A stretch of DNA of 64,000 bases from NCBI GenBank assembly GCA_014529385.2, contig CM043966.1:107750587-107814586 (forward strand), written 5' to 3'. The DNA comes from Adiantum capillus-veneris (Eukaryota > Streptophyta > Polypodiopsida > Polypodiales > Pteridaceae). Positions within the stretch are counted from its first letter, which is position 1. Each line of letters opens with the position of its first letter. This document shows positions 35,717-45,911 of this stretch, one piece after another. The position numbers were made by a program, and so were the translations under genes. Below the pieces are notes generated by a model, which was not told the origin of the DNA, searched no databases, and saw only the letters and a program-made list of their open reading frames with translations.

Positions 35717-36979
35717 ATGTCGAGCCAAGGGAGAAGCGTTGAAGAGGAGCTTCAACAAGTGCAAGCTCAGCTTGCGGAGTTGCAACAAATTTTACTGTTG
35801 CCAGACGTCCAAAAGCTTTTGGGCAGAATGAAGAAAACGAATGGAACTGATGCAGTCAAGCATCCAGACAACACTGTTGGCTTGAGACCACAAGAGGCAA
35901 GAGAAGAAGAACGTGCCGAGGTGCACAAAGGATCTTCGGATCGTAATGAACGGCCTACTCCAAGGAAAGGCCAGGAAAAAGCGCTCTCTTTGCTAGACGA
36001 GAGCAAAGACATCTCTATCTCATCTCCATCTTACTCTCCTGATTATACTTCTACTTCTCGATCATCTCGTCAGAAGGAGGAAGCCGCTATTACTACTACT
36101 CTTCATCAACCTAAAGATAAGCCTCGATTCAAGAAGCATGGTCGCAAGTTTCAACATCGCATGAGAGTCTTCAAATCAGGCGACAAGGACATCAAGTTCG
36201 AAACCTACAATGGACGGAGAGACATCTCCAAAGCACTGTCCTTCATGAGACAGTTTGAAGTCGCCTTTACCAATGGGCACTTCACAGGAAGATCCAAATT
36301 ACGCCATGTGGGGATGCACCTCAAGGAAACGGCAAGTAATTGGTGGCTAGCCAAGATTCTAGAAGGTTCTCAGGCCAGAACTTGGGAGAGCTTCAAATCT
36401 GAATTTTATGAACAATTTCTTCCACCTGACTTCGAGCAGGACATACGGAAGGAATGGGATTGGCTTGCCCAGAAGGAACATGAAAAAGTAACGACCTATG
36501 TGGACAAGTATTGGTCGATTCTTCTGAAGGTCACTCCCTTCATGAAGATTGCCAACGAGGAAAAGAAAAGAAAGTTCGAAGCGGGTCTCCAACTGCAGCT
36601 TCGAAAGAGTATGAAGGTGTATCCGCATGATACTCTTCAAAGGATGATGGAGTTAGCAATCATTGCTGAGGATTTGCACTCAACTGGGACGCCCAAAAAG
36701 ATAGAGCATAGCACTTACCGTGCAAGACAAAGAGGGGTCTACGATGACCAAGGGGGCCAAGGAAGAAAACGTCCTCCATCTAGAGACGATGATCATTCTA
36801 AGAAGCCAGAGGGCACTGGCAAGCGAACTAAGTACCTTTCTCCTACTCAACTTCAAACTTTCAGAGAGGAAGGAAGATGCTTCTACTATGGCGAGAAAGG
36901 ACATATGAAACCGGACAGCCCGCTAAAGCAACAACGGCAAGAGCAAGCCTCTACGAGGCAAGAGAAAGCAAGGAAGTAA
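35717..36979 (+). CDS. gag: G unit 2 gag (420 aa), zinc knuckle broken
   Basis: Same as the unit 1 gag apart from SLLDESK instead of SLVDESK. It has the same start, the same gag domain and the same damaged knuckle CFYYGEKGHMKPDS. Together with unit 3 this forms the 'leucine' type. As it overlaps no pol frame and ends with the normal stop at 36977-36979, it could still be translated, but nucleic-acid binding is doubtful. Confidence 0.9.
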   Translation: MSSQGRSVEEELQQVQAQLAELQQILLLPDVQKLLGRMKKTNGTDAVKHPDNTVGLRPQEAREEERAEVHKGSSDRNERPTPRKGQEKALSLLDESKDISISSPSYSPDYTSTSRSSRQKEEAAITTTLHQPKDKPRFKKHGRKFQHRMRVFKSGDKDIKFETYNGRRDISKALSFMRQFEVAFTNGHFTGRSKLRHVGMHLKETASNWWLAKILEGSQARTWESFKSEFYEQFLPPDFEQDIRKEWDWLAQKEHEKVTTYVDKYWSILLKVTPFMKIANEEKKRKFEAGLQLQLRKSMKVYPHDTLQRMMELAIIAEDLHSTGTPKKIEHSTYRARQRGVYDDQGGQGRKRPPSRDDDHSKKPEGTGKRTKYLSPTQLQTFREEGRCFYYGEKGHMKPDSPLKQQRQEQASTRQEKARK

Positions 36980-37087
36980 CCCGCACCACCAAGCTCGAAC
37001 TCCATTCCAAATGTTCAAGGAAACACAGAAATGGAGAAAGGGAAGCGTCAACTTCTGAAGGGCTGGGGGTCTTTGAACAACCAGCGA

Positions 37088-37580
37088 GTACTGATTCTTT
37101 ATGATCCAGGATCGACGGATAACTTCATCCCCTAAGGATGTCCATAAGACTGCTTTCCGCACAACCTTTGGACTATATGAATTTTTGATAATGCCTTTCG
37201 GCTTGACCAATGCTCCTGCGACATTCAATCGCATGATGGACCGCATTTTCAGCCCGTATCGAGCTTTTACGAGAGTATTCTTTGACGACATACTCATCTT
37301 CTCTAAGTCAGAAGAGGAACATCGGAAGCACTTGGACTTAGTGTTTCAAGAATTACGAAAGCATGAGTTGCATGTGAATGCAAAGAAAAGCGAGTTCTTT
37401 CTCTCAGAGATACACTATCTCGGCCATATAGTCTCTCACAATCAAGTGAGTATGGATCCTACCAAGATCCGAGTGGTAGAAGATTGGCCTATTCCCACTA
37501 CGGTACATGATGTACGTAGCTTTCTGGGAGTATGTTCATATTATCGAAGGATTTGCTCATGTAGCGGGACCACTTCATGA
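37088..37580 (+). pseudogene. pol: G unit 2: protease stub and C-terminal half of reverse transcriptase
   Basis: The lesion is identical to unit 1: the DPGS stub ends at TAA, and RT restarts at KTAFRTTFGL with FFDDILIFS retained. The first catalytic aspartate region is absent. The frame ends after SYYRRICSCSG. Confidence 0.85.
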
Positions 37581-38955
37581 TTTGACAAAGAAGAAGATTC
37601 CTTTCAGATGGGGATCGAGACAACAAGGAGCTTTTGATCGGCTCAAGTACTTGCTAAGCCATGGACCTATTTTGATAGTGCCTGACTTAAGGAAACCATT
37701 TGAGGTTCACTGCGATGCTTCAAGTGATTGCATCGGAGCAGTGTTAAACCAAGAAGGCCATGCAGTGGCTTATGAAAGCAGACGGCTTTAGGATGCAGAG
37801 TTGCATGCATCAATCTACGAAAAGGAACTCACGACTGTGATTCACGCCTTATCAAACTCGAAGCACTATCTTCTAGAAGCGGATTTTGTGATCAAGACTG
37901 ATCACCAGAGTTTGCGGTATTTTCTTACGCAAAGGAAACTATCTGAGAAGCAGATGAGGTGGGCAAACTTTTTGTCTATGTTTCACTTCCAGATCCTTCA
38001 CACGGCTGGGAGTAAGAATGTGGTCGTAGACGCATTGTCTAGGCGGCCAAGGGTGAACGCTATCACTTCGGTGTATCACCAAGAATTAGAAGCACTACCG
38101 GATTTGTATACGAATGATCCAGACTTCTCCACCATTTGGGAAAAGCTACATCGTGGAGAGAATGAGTTTCCCTATTCCATTCGGGACGGTTATCTCTACC
38201 ACCATCAGGCCATATGTGTGGCGGAACCATTAAGAAAGAAGATCATGGATGAAGCACACGCTTCACCTTATGCGGGTCGTCGGGGTATTCTCCCTACGAC
38301 CTTAGCAATGGAAAGATATTTCTTTTGGCCTAGCCTTAAAGCAGACATTGATAAGTATGTCAGGGAATGTTTGGTTTGCCAAAAAGTGAAGTATGATCGG
38401 CATAAGACGCCTGGGTTGCTACAACCATTGCCTGTGCCTAATGAACCCTGGGAAAGTATTGCCATGGACTTCATCATGGACTTCATCATGGACCTCCCTA
38501 GAACTCAGACTGGAAATGACGCGATCTGGACCATTGTGGACCGGTTTAGCAAGCAAGCACACTTTATACCAGTCAAGAAAACGATCAAAGCAGATCATAT
38601 GGCTAGGGTCTTTCTAGCACAGATCTTTAAGCATCATGGAATGCCTAAGTCCATTGTGAGCGATCGAGATCCTCGCATGACAGGAAATTTTTGGCGTGCC
38701 TTGATGGATAATCTTGGTACAAAGCTGAATTTTTCATCTGCCTACCATCCTCAAACGGACGGGCAAAGTGAGATAGCCAATTCCACAGTATTGGACATGT
38801 TAAAAGCTTATGTGTCAGACCGACAATCTGACAGTGACAAAAATTTGCCTCTTGTCGAGTATGCGTATAACAATACCATACACTCATCGACGGGGAAAGC
38901 ACCTTTTGAGATTCTCTATGGTAAGCCTTTGCTTCCACCCAATCTTTTTAACTAA
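37507..38955 (+). pseudogene. pol: G unit 2: RNase H and integrase with frameshift and amber stop
   Basis: Same arrangement and lesions as unit 1 (TAG at 37789-37791, arginine in YAGRRG, PPNLFN stop at 38955). The difference is a 12-base duplication giving MDFIMDFIMDLP near 38463-38492, as in unit 0 and unlike units 1 and 3. Confidence 0.85.
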
Positions 38956-39535
38956 GGATAAGATCTTTGCAACAGATGAGTTTGTCCGGGATTTGGACGC
39001 TGCCTACGGGCAAGTTAGGAGAGCTATTCTACGCTCTCAGGAAAAGCATAAGAAAGCTGTAGACAAGCACAGAAGGAATCTAGACTTAACAGTCGGGCAA
39101 TTAGTCTTACTCAAGTTTGAGAAGGCAAGACTTAAGAAAGAAGCGTCTCATACGGGGAAGGTGGTAAAACTTTCTACCCGTTATTATGGGCCGTTTAAGA
39201 TCACTGAGCGAGTGAATGATGTCACTTTCCGATTAGAGCTACCGCCTAATTGGAAGATCCATAATGCTTTCCATGTCAGTTTACTCCGGTCGTATGTGGG
39301 ACCACCTCCAAGCCAGCCTAGTGCTGAGAAACCTCCTGAGGTTGAGGAAACAGAAGAAATACTCCAACCGGAGCAGATAGTAAGTCATCGGGAGCGGTCT
39401 CTCAAATCCGGAAAGATAACACGGAAGTATTTGGTTAAGTTTAAGAACTATTCGAATCTAGATGCTCAGTGGATGACGCAAGAGGAATTAGCAGCTTATC
39501 TCGAGATACTGGAGATATATGTCCAAGCACTATAG
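38941..39535 (+). pseudogene. pol: G unit 2: integrase C-terminus with chromodomain
   Basis: As in unit 1, out of frame with the core and ending YLEILEIYVQAL. The polypurine tract follows at about 39553-39565. Confidence 0.9.
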
Positions 39536-39565
39536 TTGAGGTCAACTGTTTAGAAGCCAGAGGGA

Positions 39566-40790
39566 TGTTGCTAATTGGACTATTTTCTTATTTTTAATGA
39601 TTAAATCTCTTTTTTAGGATATTTTATTATGTGCACTAAGAACTGTTAAAAGATTGTAGCTACAGGAACTGCCATCAGGAACGGAAAACTCTGATGTGTC
39701 ATTTGATGGGTGACGGTAAACATCGCGAAGAAGTTTCCGTACGTTCAGTGAAAAGGGCCGGGTTACAAGTGCCCCTGATGCGTCACATGATGGGTGACGG
39801 GTGCATCAGTAAGGGGGAATCCCGTAGGCTAAGGAGGAAATCCGAACTGAGAAAGAAAATACGCGTAAGAACGCAAGCACAAGAATAAAGATTGGTTCAA
39901 TGGCAGGAACAATCGCGGGAAGGCAGACGCTTTCCCGCGAGGAATCTATGTTTGCATTGCATTCGTGCATGTGGTTGCATCCAGGGACGCCTGGGAAGTG
40001 TTGTGAAATGCATTGGTTTTAACTTATAAGGTTTTATTGAGTTTTTGGGCAGGTTCAGACCAATTTTAAAATATGCCGGTCGCCCACTTAATGAGTGGGC
40101 AGCCACTTAGAAGATAAAGCAACAAAACCAGCCAACGAATTCTCTCTCCCTATTTCGGGTAGAACAGCGCGCGCGGAAAAAAAAAACAAAAACAAAAACA
40201 AACCCGGCCGCGATCTCTACGCGAGCAGCTATTCGTGCCGTGGCCAGGGAGCTATAAAAGCACCACATGCCCTCACTCAAAGGGGGTACCAACGTCAGCA
40301 AGAGAAGACTCTGCCGCAAGAGATCGCGAGACTACGAAGCACGGAAGTCGCTTTTTCCCGCGCAAGAGCGACAGGTATCTATTGTGGATTCGCCATACGA
40401 ATTGTTGTCGCGTGTTTGTGTGGTTTGTTTTGCAGGAATCTCCCGTCTTACGAGAAGGCCCTTCACGAAAAGTACGGCTTCACGCCTAAGTCCCTTACGG
40501 GAAAGTACGGCTTCGCGCCTAAGTCCCTTACGGGAAGGAACGGCCTTGTGCCCAAGCCCTTTACGGGGAAGCACGACCTTCGGGTGTAAGATTACAGAAC
40601 GGAGGGGTTTCCTGGGGTTCTCGTGCTTGTATAAGAATTCTCCCTGAATAAAAGAATACTCTTAACGGGTGGGGACCAGCCAATCTTCTGGTCCCCAATA
40701 CTGTGTCGATCTTCTCTCTTCTCTCATGTTTTCAAAGAATTATAATTTTCAGATTTTCTAAGTGCTCGTGTACGCTCCCGTTTTGTGACA
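39566..40790 (+). mobile_element. G LTR3 (1225 bp), shared by units 2 and 3
   Basis: Practically identical to LTR2 (10-A run). TATA box 40253-40259. Followed by primer binding site 40792-40803. Confidence 0.95.
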
Positions 40791-40857
40791 GTGGTATCAG
40801 AGCTCGGACTCCTCTCTTTCTCTGCAAAGAAAGATTTCGGGAAGAACGGGAAGAACC

Positions 40858-42120
40858 ATGTCGAGCCAAGGGAGAAGCGTTGAAGAGGAGCTTCAACAAG
40901 TGCAAGCTCAGCTTGCGGAGTTGCAACAAATTTTACTGTTGCCAGACGTCCAAAAGCTTTTGGGCAGAATGAAGAAAACGAATGGAACTGATGCAGTCAA
41001 GCATCCAGACAACACTGTTGGCTTGAGACCACAAGAGGCAAGAGAAGAAGAACGTGCCGAGGTGCACAAAGGATCTTCGGATCGTAATGAACGGCCTACT
41101 CCAAGGAAAGGCCAGGAAAAAGCGCTCTCTTTGCTAGACGAGAGCAAAGACATCTCTATCTCATCTCCATCTTACTCTCCTGATTATACTTCTACTTCTC
41201 GATCATCTCGTCAGAAGGAGGAAGCCGCTATTACTACTACTCTTCATCAACCTAAAGATAAGCCTCGATTCAAGAAGCATGGTCGCAAGTTTCAACATCG
41301 CATGAGAGTCTTCAAATCAGGCGACAAGGACATCAAGTTCGAAACCTACAATGGACGGAGAGACATCTCCAAAGCACTGTCCTTCATGAGACAGTTTGAA
41401 GTCGCCTTTACCAATGGGCACTTCACAGGAAGATCCAAATTACGCCATGTGGGGATGCACCTCAAGGAAACGGCAAGTAATTGGTGGCTAGCCAAGATTC
41501 TAGAAGGTTCTCAGGCCAGAACTTGGGAGAGCTTCAAATCTGAATTTTATGAACAATTTCTTCCACCTGACTTCGAGCAGGACATACGGAAGGAATGGGA
41601 TTGGCTTGCCCAGAAGGAACATGAAAAAGTAACGACCTATGTGGACAAGTATTGGTCGATTCTTCTGAAGGTCACTCCCTTCATGAAGATTGCCAACGAG
41701 GAAAAGAAAAGAAAGTTCGAAGCGGGTCTCCAACTGCAGCTTCGAAAGAGTATGAAGGTGTATCCGCATGATACTCTTCAAAGGATGATGGAGTTAGCAA
41801 TCATTGCTGAGGATTTGCACTCAACTGGGACGCCCAAAAAGATAGAGCATAGCACTTACCGTGCAAGACAAAGAGGGGTCTACGATGACCAAGGGGGCCA
41901 AGGAAGAAAACGTCCTCCATCTAGAGACGATGATCATTCTAAGAAGCCAGAGGGCACTGGCAAGCGAACTAAGTACCTTTCTCCTACTCAACTTCAAACT
42001 TTCAGAGAGGAAGGAAGATGCTTCTACTATGGCGAGAAAGGACATATGAAACCGGACAGCCCGCTAAAGCAACAACGGCAAGAGCAAGCCTCTACGAGGC
42101 AAGAGAAAGCAAGGAAGTAA
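40858..42120 (+). CDS. gag: G unit 3 gag (420 aa), zinc knuckle broken
   Basis: Identical in features to the unit 2 gag (leucine type, CFYYGEKGHMKPDS knuckle). The gag domain spans roughly residues 165-320. It sits 54 bases after the primer site, as in the other units. Confidence 0.9.
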   Translation: MSSQGRSVEEELQQVQAQLAELQQILLLPDVQKLLGRMKKTNGTDAVKHPDNTVGLRPQEAREEERAEVHKGSSDRNERPTPRKGQEKALSLLDESKDISISSPSYSPDYTSTSRSSRQKEEAAITTTLHQPKDKPRFKKHGRKFQHRMRVFKSGDKDIKFETYNGRRDISKALSFMRQFEVAFTNGHFTGRSKLRHVGMHLKETASNWWLAKILEGSQARTWESFKSEFYEQFLPPDFEQDIRKEWDWLAQKEHEKVTTYVDKYWSILLKVTPFMKIANEEKKRKFEAGLQLQLRKSMKVYPHDTLQRMMELAIIAEDLHSTGTPKKIEHSTYRARQRGVYDDQGGQGRKRPPSRDDDHSKKPEGTGKRTKYLSPTQLQTFREEGRCFYYGEKGHMKPDSPLKQQRQEQASTRQEKARK

Positions 42121-42228
42121 CCCGCACCACCAAGCTCGAACTCCATTCCAAATGTTCAAGGAAACACAGAAATGGAGAAAGGGAAGCGTCAACTTCTGAA
42201 GGGCTGGGGGTCTTTGAACAACCAGCGA

Positions 42229-42721
42229 GTACTGATTCTTTATGATCCAGGATCGACGGATAACTTCATCCCCTAAGGATGTCCATAAGACTGCTTTCCG
42301 CACAACCTTTGGACTATATGAATTTTTGATAATGCCTTTCGGCTTGACCAATGCTCCTGCGACATTCAATCGCATGATGGACCGCATTTTCAGCCCGTAT
42401 CGAGCTTTTACGAGAGTATTCTTTGACGACATACTCATCTTCTCTAAGTCAGAAGAGGAACATCGGAAGCACTTGGACTTAGTGTTTCAAGAATTACGAA
42501 AGCATGAGTTGCATGTGAATGCAAAGAAAAGCGAGTTCTTTCTCTCAGAGATACACTATCTCGGCCATATAGTCTCTCACAATCAAGTGAGTATGGATCC
42601 TACCAAGATCCGAGTGGTAGAAGATTGGCCTATTCCCACTACGGTACATGATGTACGTAGCTTTCTGGGAGTATGTTCATATTATCGAAGGATTTGCTCA
42701 TGTAGCGGGACCACTTCATGA
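42229..42721 (+). pseudogene. pol: G unit 3: protease stub and C-terminal half of reverse transcriptase
   Basis: The same deletion joins the DPGS stub to KTAFRTTFGL, with the same frameshift after SYYRR. FFDDILIFS is retained. Confidence 0.85.
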
Positions 42722-42932
42722 TTTGACAAAGAAGAAGATTCCTTTCAGATGGGGATCGAGACAACAAGGAGCTTTTGATCGGCTCAAGTACTTGCTAAGC
42801 CATGGACCTATTTTGATAGTGCCTGACTTAAGGAAACCATTTGAGGTTCACTGCGATGCTTCAAGTGATTGCATCGGAGCAGTGTTAAACCAAGAAGGCC
42901 ATGCAGTGGCTTATGAAAGCAGACGGCTTTAG
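42648..42932 (+). pseudogene. pol: G unit 3: N-terminal RNase H fragment ending at the shared amber stop
   Basis: GPLHDLTKKKIPFRWGS, then FEVHCDASSDCIGAVLNQEG and AVAYESRRL before TAG at 42930-42932. It is in another frame than the RT part. The same stop is found in units 1 and 2, so it predates the array. Confidence 0.85.
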
Positions 42933-42941
42933 GATGCAGAG

Positions 42942-44681
42942 TTGCATGCATCAATCTACGAAAAGGAACTCACGACTGTGATTCACGCCTTATCAAACTC
43001 GAAGCACTATCTTCTAGAAGCGGATTTTGTGATCAAGACTGATCACCAGAGTTTGCGGTATTTTCTTACGCAAAGGAAACTATCTGAGAAGCAGATGAGG
43101 TGGGCAAACTTTTTGTCTATGTTTCACTTCCAGATCCTTCACACGGCTGGGAGTAAGAATGTGGTCGTAGACGCATTGTCTAGGCGGCCAAGGGTGAACG
43201 CTATCACTTCGGTGTATCACCAAGAATTAGAAGCACTACCGGATTTGTATACGAATGATCCAGACTTCTCCACCATTTGGGAAAAGCTACATCGTGGAGA
43301 GAATGAGTTTCCCTATTCCATTCGGGACGGTTATCTCTACCACCATCAGGCCATATGTGTGGCGGAACCATTAAGAAAGAAGATCATGGATGAAGCACAC
43401 GCTTCACCTTATGCGGGTCGTCGGGGTATTCTCCCTACGACCTTAGCAATGGAAAGATATTTCTTTTGGCCTAGCCTTAAAGCAGACATTGATAAGTATG
43501 TCAGGGAATGTTTGGTTTGCCAAAAAGTGAAGTATGATCGGCATAAGACGCCTGGGTTGCTACAACCATTGCCTGTGCCTAATGAACCCTGGGAAAGTAT
43601 TGCCATGGACTTCATCATGGACCTCCCTAGAACTCAGACTGGAAATGACGCGATCTGGACCATTGTGGACCGGTTTAGCAAGCAAGCACACTTTATACCA
43701 GTCAAGAAAACGATCAAAGCAGATCATATGGCTAGGGTCTTTCTAGCACAGATCTTTAAGCATCATGGAATGCCTAAGTCCATTGTGAGCGATCGAGATC
43801 CTCGCATGACAGGAAATTTTTGGCGTGCCTTGATGGATAATCTTGGTACAAAGCTGAATTTTTCATCTGCCTACCATCCTCAAACGGACGGGCAAAGTGA
43901 GATAGCCAATTCCACAGTATTGGACATGTTAAAAGCTTATGTGTCAGACCGGCAATCTGACAATGACAAAAATTTGCCTCTTGTCGAGTATGCGTATAAC
44001 AATACCATACACTCATCGACGGGGAAAGCACCTTTTGAGATTCTCTATGGTAAGCCTTTGCTTCCACCCATCCTTTTAACTAAGGATAAGATCTTTGCAA
44101 CAGATGAGTTTGTCCGGGATTTGGACGCCGCCTACAGGAAAGTTAGGAGAGCTATTCTACGCTCTCAGGAAAAGCATAAGAAAGCTATAGACAAGCACAG
44201 AAGGAATCTAGACTTAACAGTCGGGCAATTAGTCTTACTCAAGTTTGAGAAGGCAAGACTTAAGAAAGAAGCGTCTCATACGGGGAAGGTGGTAAAACTT
44301 TCTACCAGTTATTATGGGCCGTTTAAGATCACTGAGCGAGAGAATGATGTCACTTTCCGATTAGAGCTACCACCTAATTGGAAGATCCATAATGCTTTCC
44401 ATGTCAGTTTACTCCGGCCGTATGTGGGACCACCTCCAAGCCAGCCTAGTGCTGAGAAACCTCCTGAGGTTGAGGAAACAGAAGAAATACTCCAACCGGA
44501 GCAGATAGTAAGTCATCGAGAGCGGTCTCTCAAATCCGGAAAGATAACACGGAAGTATTTGGTTAAGTTTAAGAACTATTCGAATCTAGATGCTCAGTGG
44601 ATGACGCAGGAGGAATTAGCAGCTTATCTCGAGATACTGGAGGTATATGTCCAAGCACTACAGTTGAGGTCAACTGTTTAG
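42942..44681 (+). CDS. pol: G unit 3: C-terminal RNase H, integrase and chromodomain in one frame (579 aa)
   Basis: This is the only unit where the end of pol is continuous. The end of RNase H (residues 1-85, KTDHQSLRYFL, DALSRRPR) is followed by the integrase zinc region (YAGRRG, one histidine lost), the catalytic core (AMDFIMDLP; SDRDPRMTG; TDGQSE), then PPILLTKDKIF without the frameshift of units 0-2. The GPF/Y-like module and the chromodomain (YLVKFKNYSNLDAQWMTQE) follow. From about 43951 onward the sequence differs from units 0-2 at many bases (for example YRKVRRAIL against YGQVRRAIL, SLLRPYVG against SLLRSYVG). The 3' part and LTR4 thus belong to a slightly different lineage. Product activity is unlikely without the upstream domains. 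Confidence 0.85.
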   Translation: MHASIYEKELTTVIHALSNSKHYLLEADFVIKTDHQSLRYFLTQRKLSEKQMRWANFLSMFHFQILHTAGSKNVVVDALSRRPRVNAITSVYHQELEALPDLYTNDPDFSTIWEKLHRGENEFPYSIRDGYLYHHQAICVAEPLRKKIMDEAHASPYAGRRGILPTTLAMERYFFWPSLKADIDKYVRECLVCQKVKYDRHKTPGLLQPLPVPNEPWESIAMDFIMDLPRTQTGNDAIWTIVDRFSKQAHFIPVKKTIKADHMARVFLAQIFKHHGMPKSIVSDRDPRMTGNFWRALMDNLGTKLNFSSAYHPQTDGQSEIANSTVLDMLKAYVSDRQSDNDKNLPLVEYAYNNTIHSSTGKAPFEILYGKPLLPPILLTKDKIFATDEFVRDLDAAYRKVRRAILRSQEKHKKAIDKHRRNLDLTVGQLVLLKFEKARLKKEASHTGKVVKLSTSYYGPFKITERENDVTFRLELPPNWKIHNAFHVSLLRPYVGPPPSQPSAEKPPEVEETEEILQPEQIVSHRERSLKSGKITRKYLVKFKNYSNLDAQWMTQEELAAYLEILEVYVQALQLRSTV

Positions 44682-44693
44682 AAGCCAGAGGGA

Positions 44694-45911
44694 TGTTGCT
44701 AATTGGACTATTTTCTTATTTTTAATGATTAAATCTCTTTTTTAGGATATTTTATTATGTGCACTAAGAACTGTTAAAAGATTGTAGCTACAGGAACTGC
44801 CATCAGGAACGGACAACTCTAATGTGTCATTTGATGGGTGACGGTAAACATTGCGAAGGAGTTTCCGTACGTTCGGTGAAAAGGGCCGGGTTACGAGTGC
44901 CCCTGATGCGTCACATGATGGGTGACGGGTGCATCAGTAAGGGGGAATCCCGTAGGCTAAGGAGGAAATCCGAACTGAGAAAGAAAATACGCGTAAGAAA
45001 GCAAGCACAAGAATAAAGATGGGTTCAATGACAGGAACGATCGCGGGAAGGCAGACGCTTTCCCGCGAGGAATCTATGTTTGCGTTGCATTCGTGCATGT
45101 GGTTGCATCCAGGGACGCCTGGGAAGTGTTGTGAAATGCATTGGTTTTAACTTATAAGGTTTTATTGAGTTTTTGGGCAGGTTCAGACCAATTTTAAAAT
45201 ATGCCGGCCGCCCACTTAATGAGTGGGCAGCCACTTAGAAGATAAAGCAACAAAACCAGCCAGCGAATTCTCTCTCCCTATTTCAGGTAGAACAGCGCGC
45301 GGAAAAAAAAAAAAAAAAAAAACCCGGCTGCGATCTCTACGCGAGCAGCTATTCGTGCCGTGGCCAGGGAGCTATAAAAGCACCACATGCCCTCACTCAA
45401 AGGGGGTACCAACGTCAGCAAGAGAAGACTCTGCCGCAAGAGATCGCGAGACTACGAAGCACGTAAGTCGCTTTTTTCCGCGCAAGAGCGACAGGTATCT
45501 ATTGTGGATTCGCCATACGAATTGTTGTCGCGTGTTTGTGTGGTTTGTTTTGCAGGAATCTCCCGTCTTACGAGAAGGCCCTTCACGAAAAGTACGGCTT
45601 CACGCCTAAGTCCCTTACGGGAAAGTACGGCTTCGCGCCTAAGTCCCTTACGGGAAGGAACGGCCTTGTGCCCAAGCCCTTTACAGGGAAGCGCGACCTT
45701 CGAGTCTAAGATTACAGAACGGAGGGGTTTCCTCGGGTTTTTGTGCTTGTATAAGAATTCTCCCTGAATAAAAGAATACTCTTAACGGGGGGGGGACCAG
45801 CCCATCTTCTGGTCCCCAATACTGTGTCGATCTTCTCTCTTCTCTCATGTTTTCAAAGAATTATAATTTTCAGATTTTCTAAGTGCTCGTGTACGCTCCC
45901 GTATTGTGACA
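44694..45911 (+). mobile_element. G LTR4 (1218 bp), terminal and diverged
   Basis: It has the same layout as LTR1-3 but with scattered substitutions, an uninterrupted A run in place of the AAAAAC repeats near 45301, and the end GTATTGTGACA. TATA box 45373-45379. It is followed by family A internal sequence, not by a primer site, so it is the true right edge of the array. Confidence 0.95.

Larger units (their letters stand above)
27813..45911 (+). mobile_element. Tandem array of Ty3/gypsy chromovirus (family G) units sharing LTRs
   Basis: Order: truncated internal (27813-29294), LTR1, internal 1, LTR2, internal 2, LTR3, internal 3, LTR4. LTR starts are spaced 5130, 5141 and 5128 bases. Each internal region has a primer binding site (TGGTATCAGAGC), gag, a protease remnant, partial RT, RNase H, integrase, chromodomain and polypurine tract. 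Internals 1-3 are near-identical and share their inactivating lesions. The right edge is a normal LTR end inside A1; the left edge is a deletion junction. Confidence 0.95.

Noticed and set aside
27813-45911. Reading the array as three separate retrotransposon insertions
   Set aside because: There are no target duplications between units, LTRs are shared singly, and the lesions are common to all full units.
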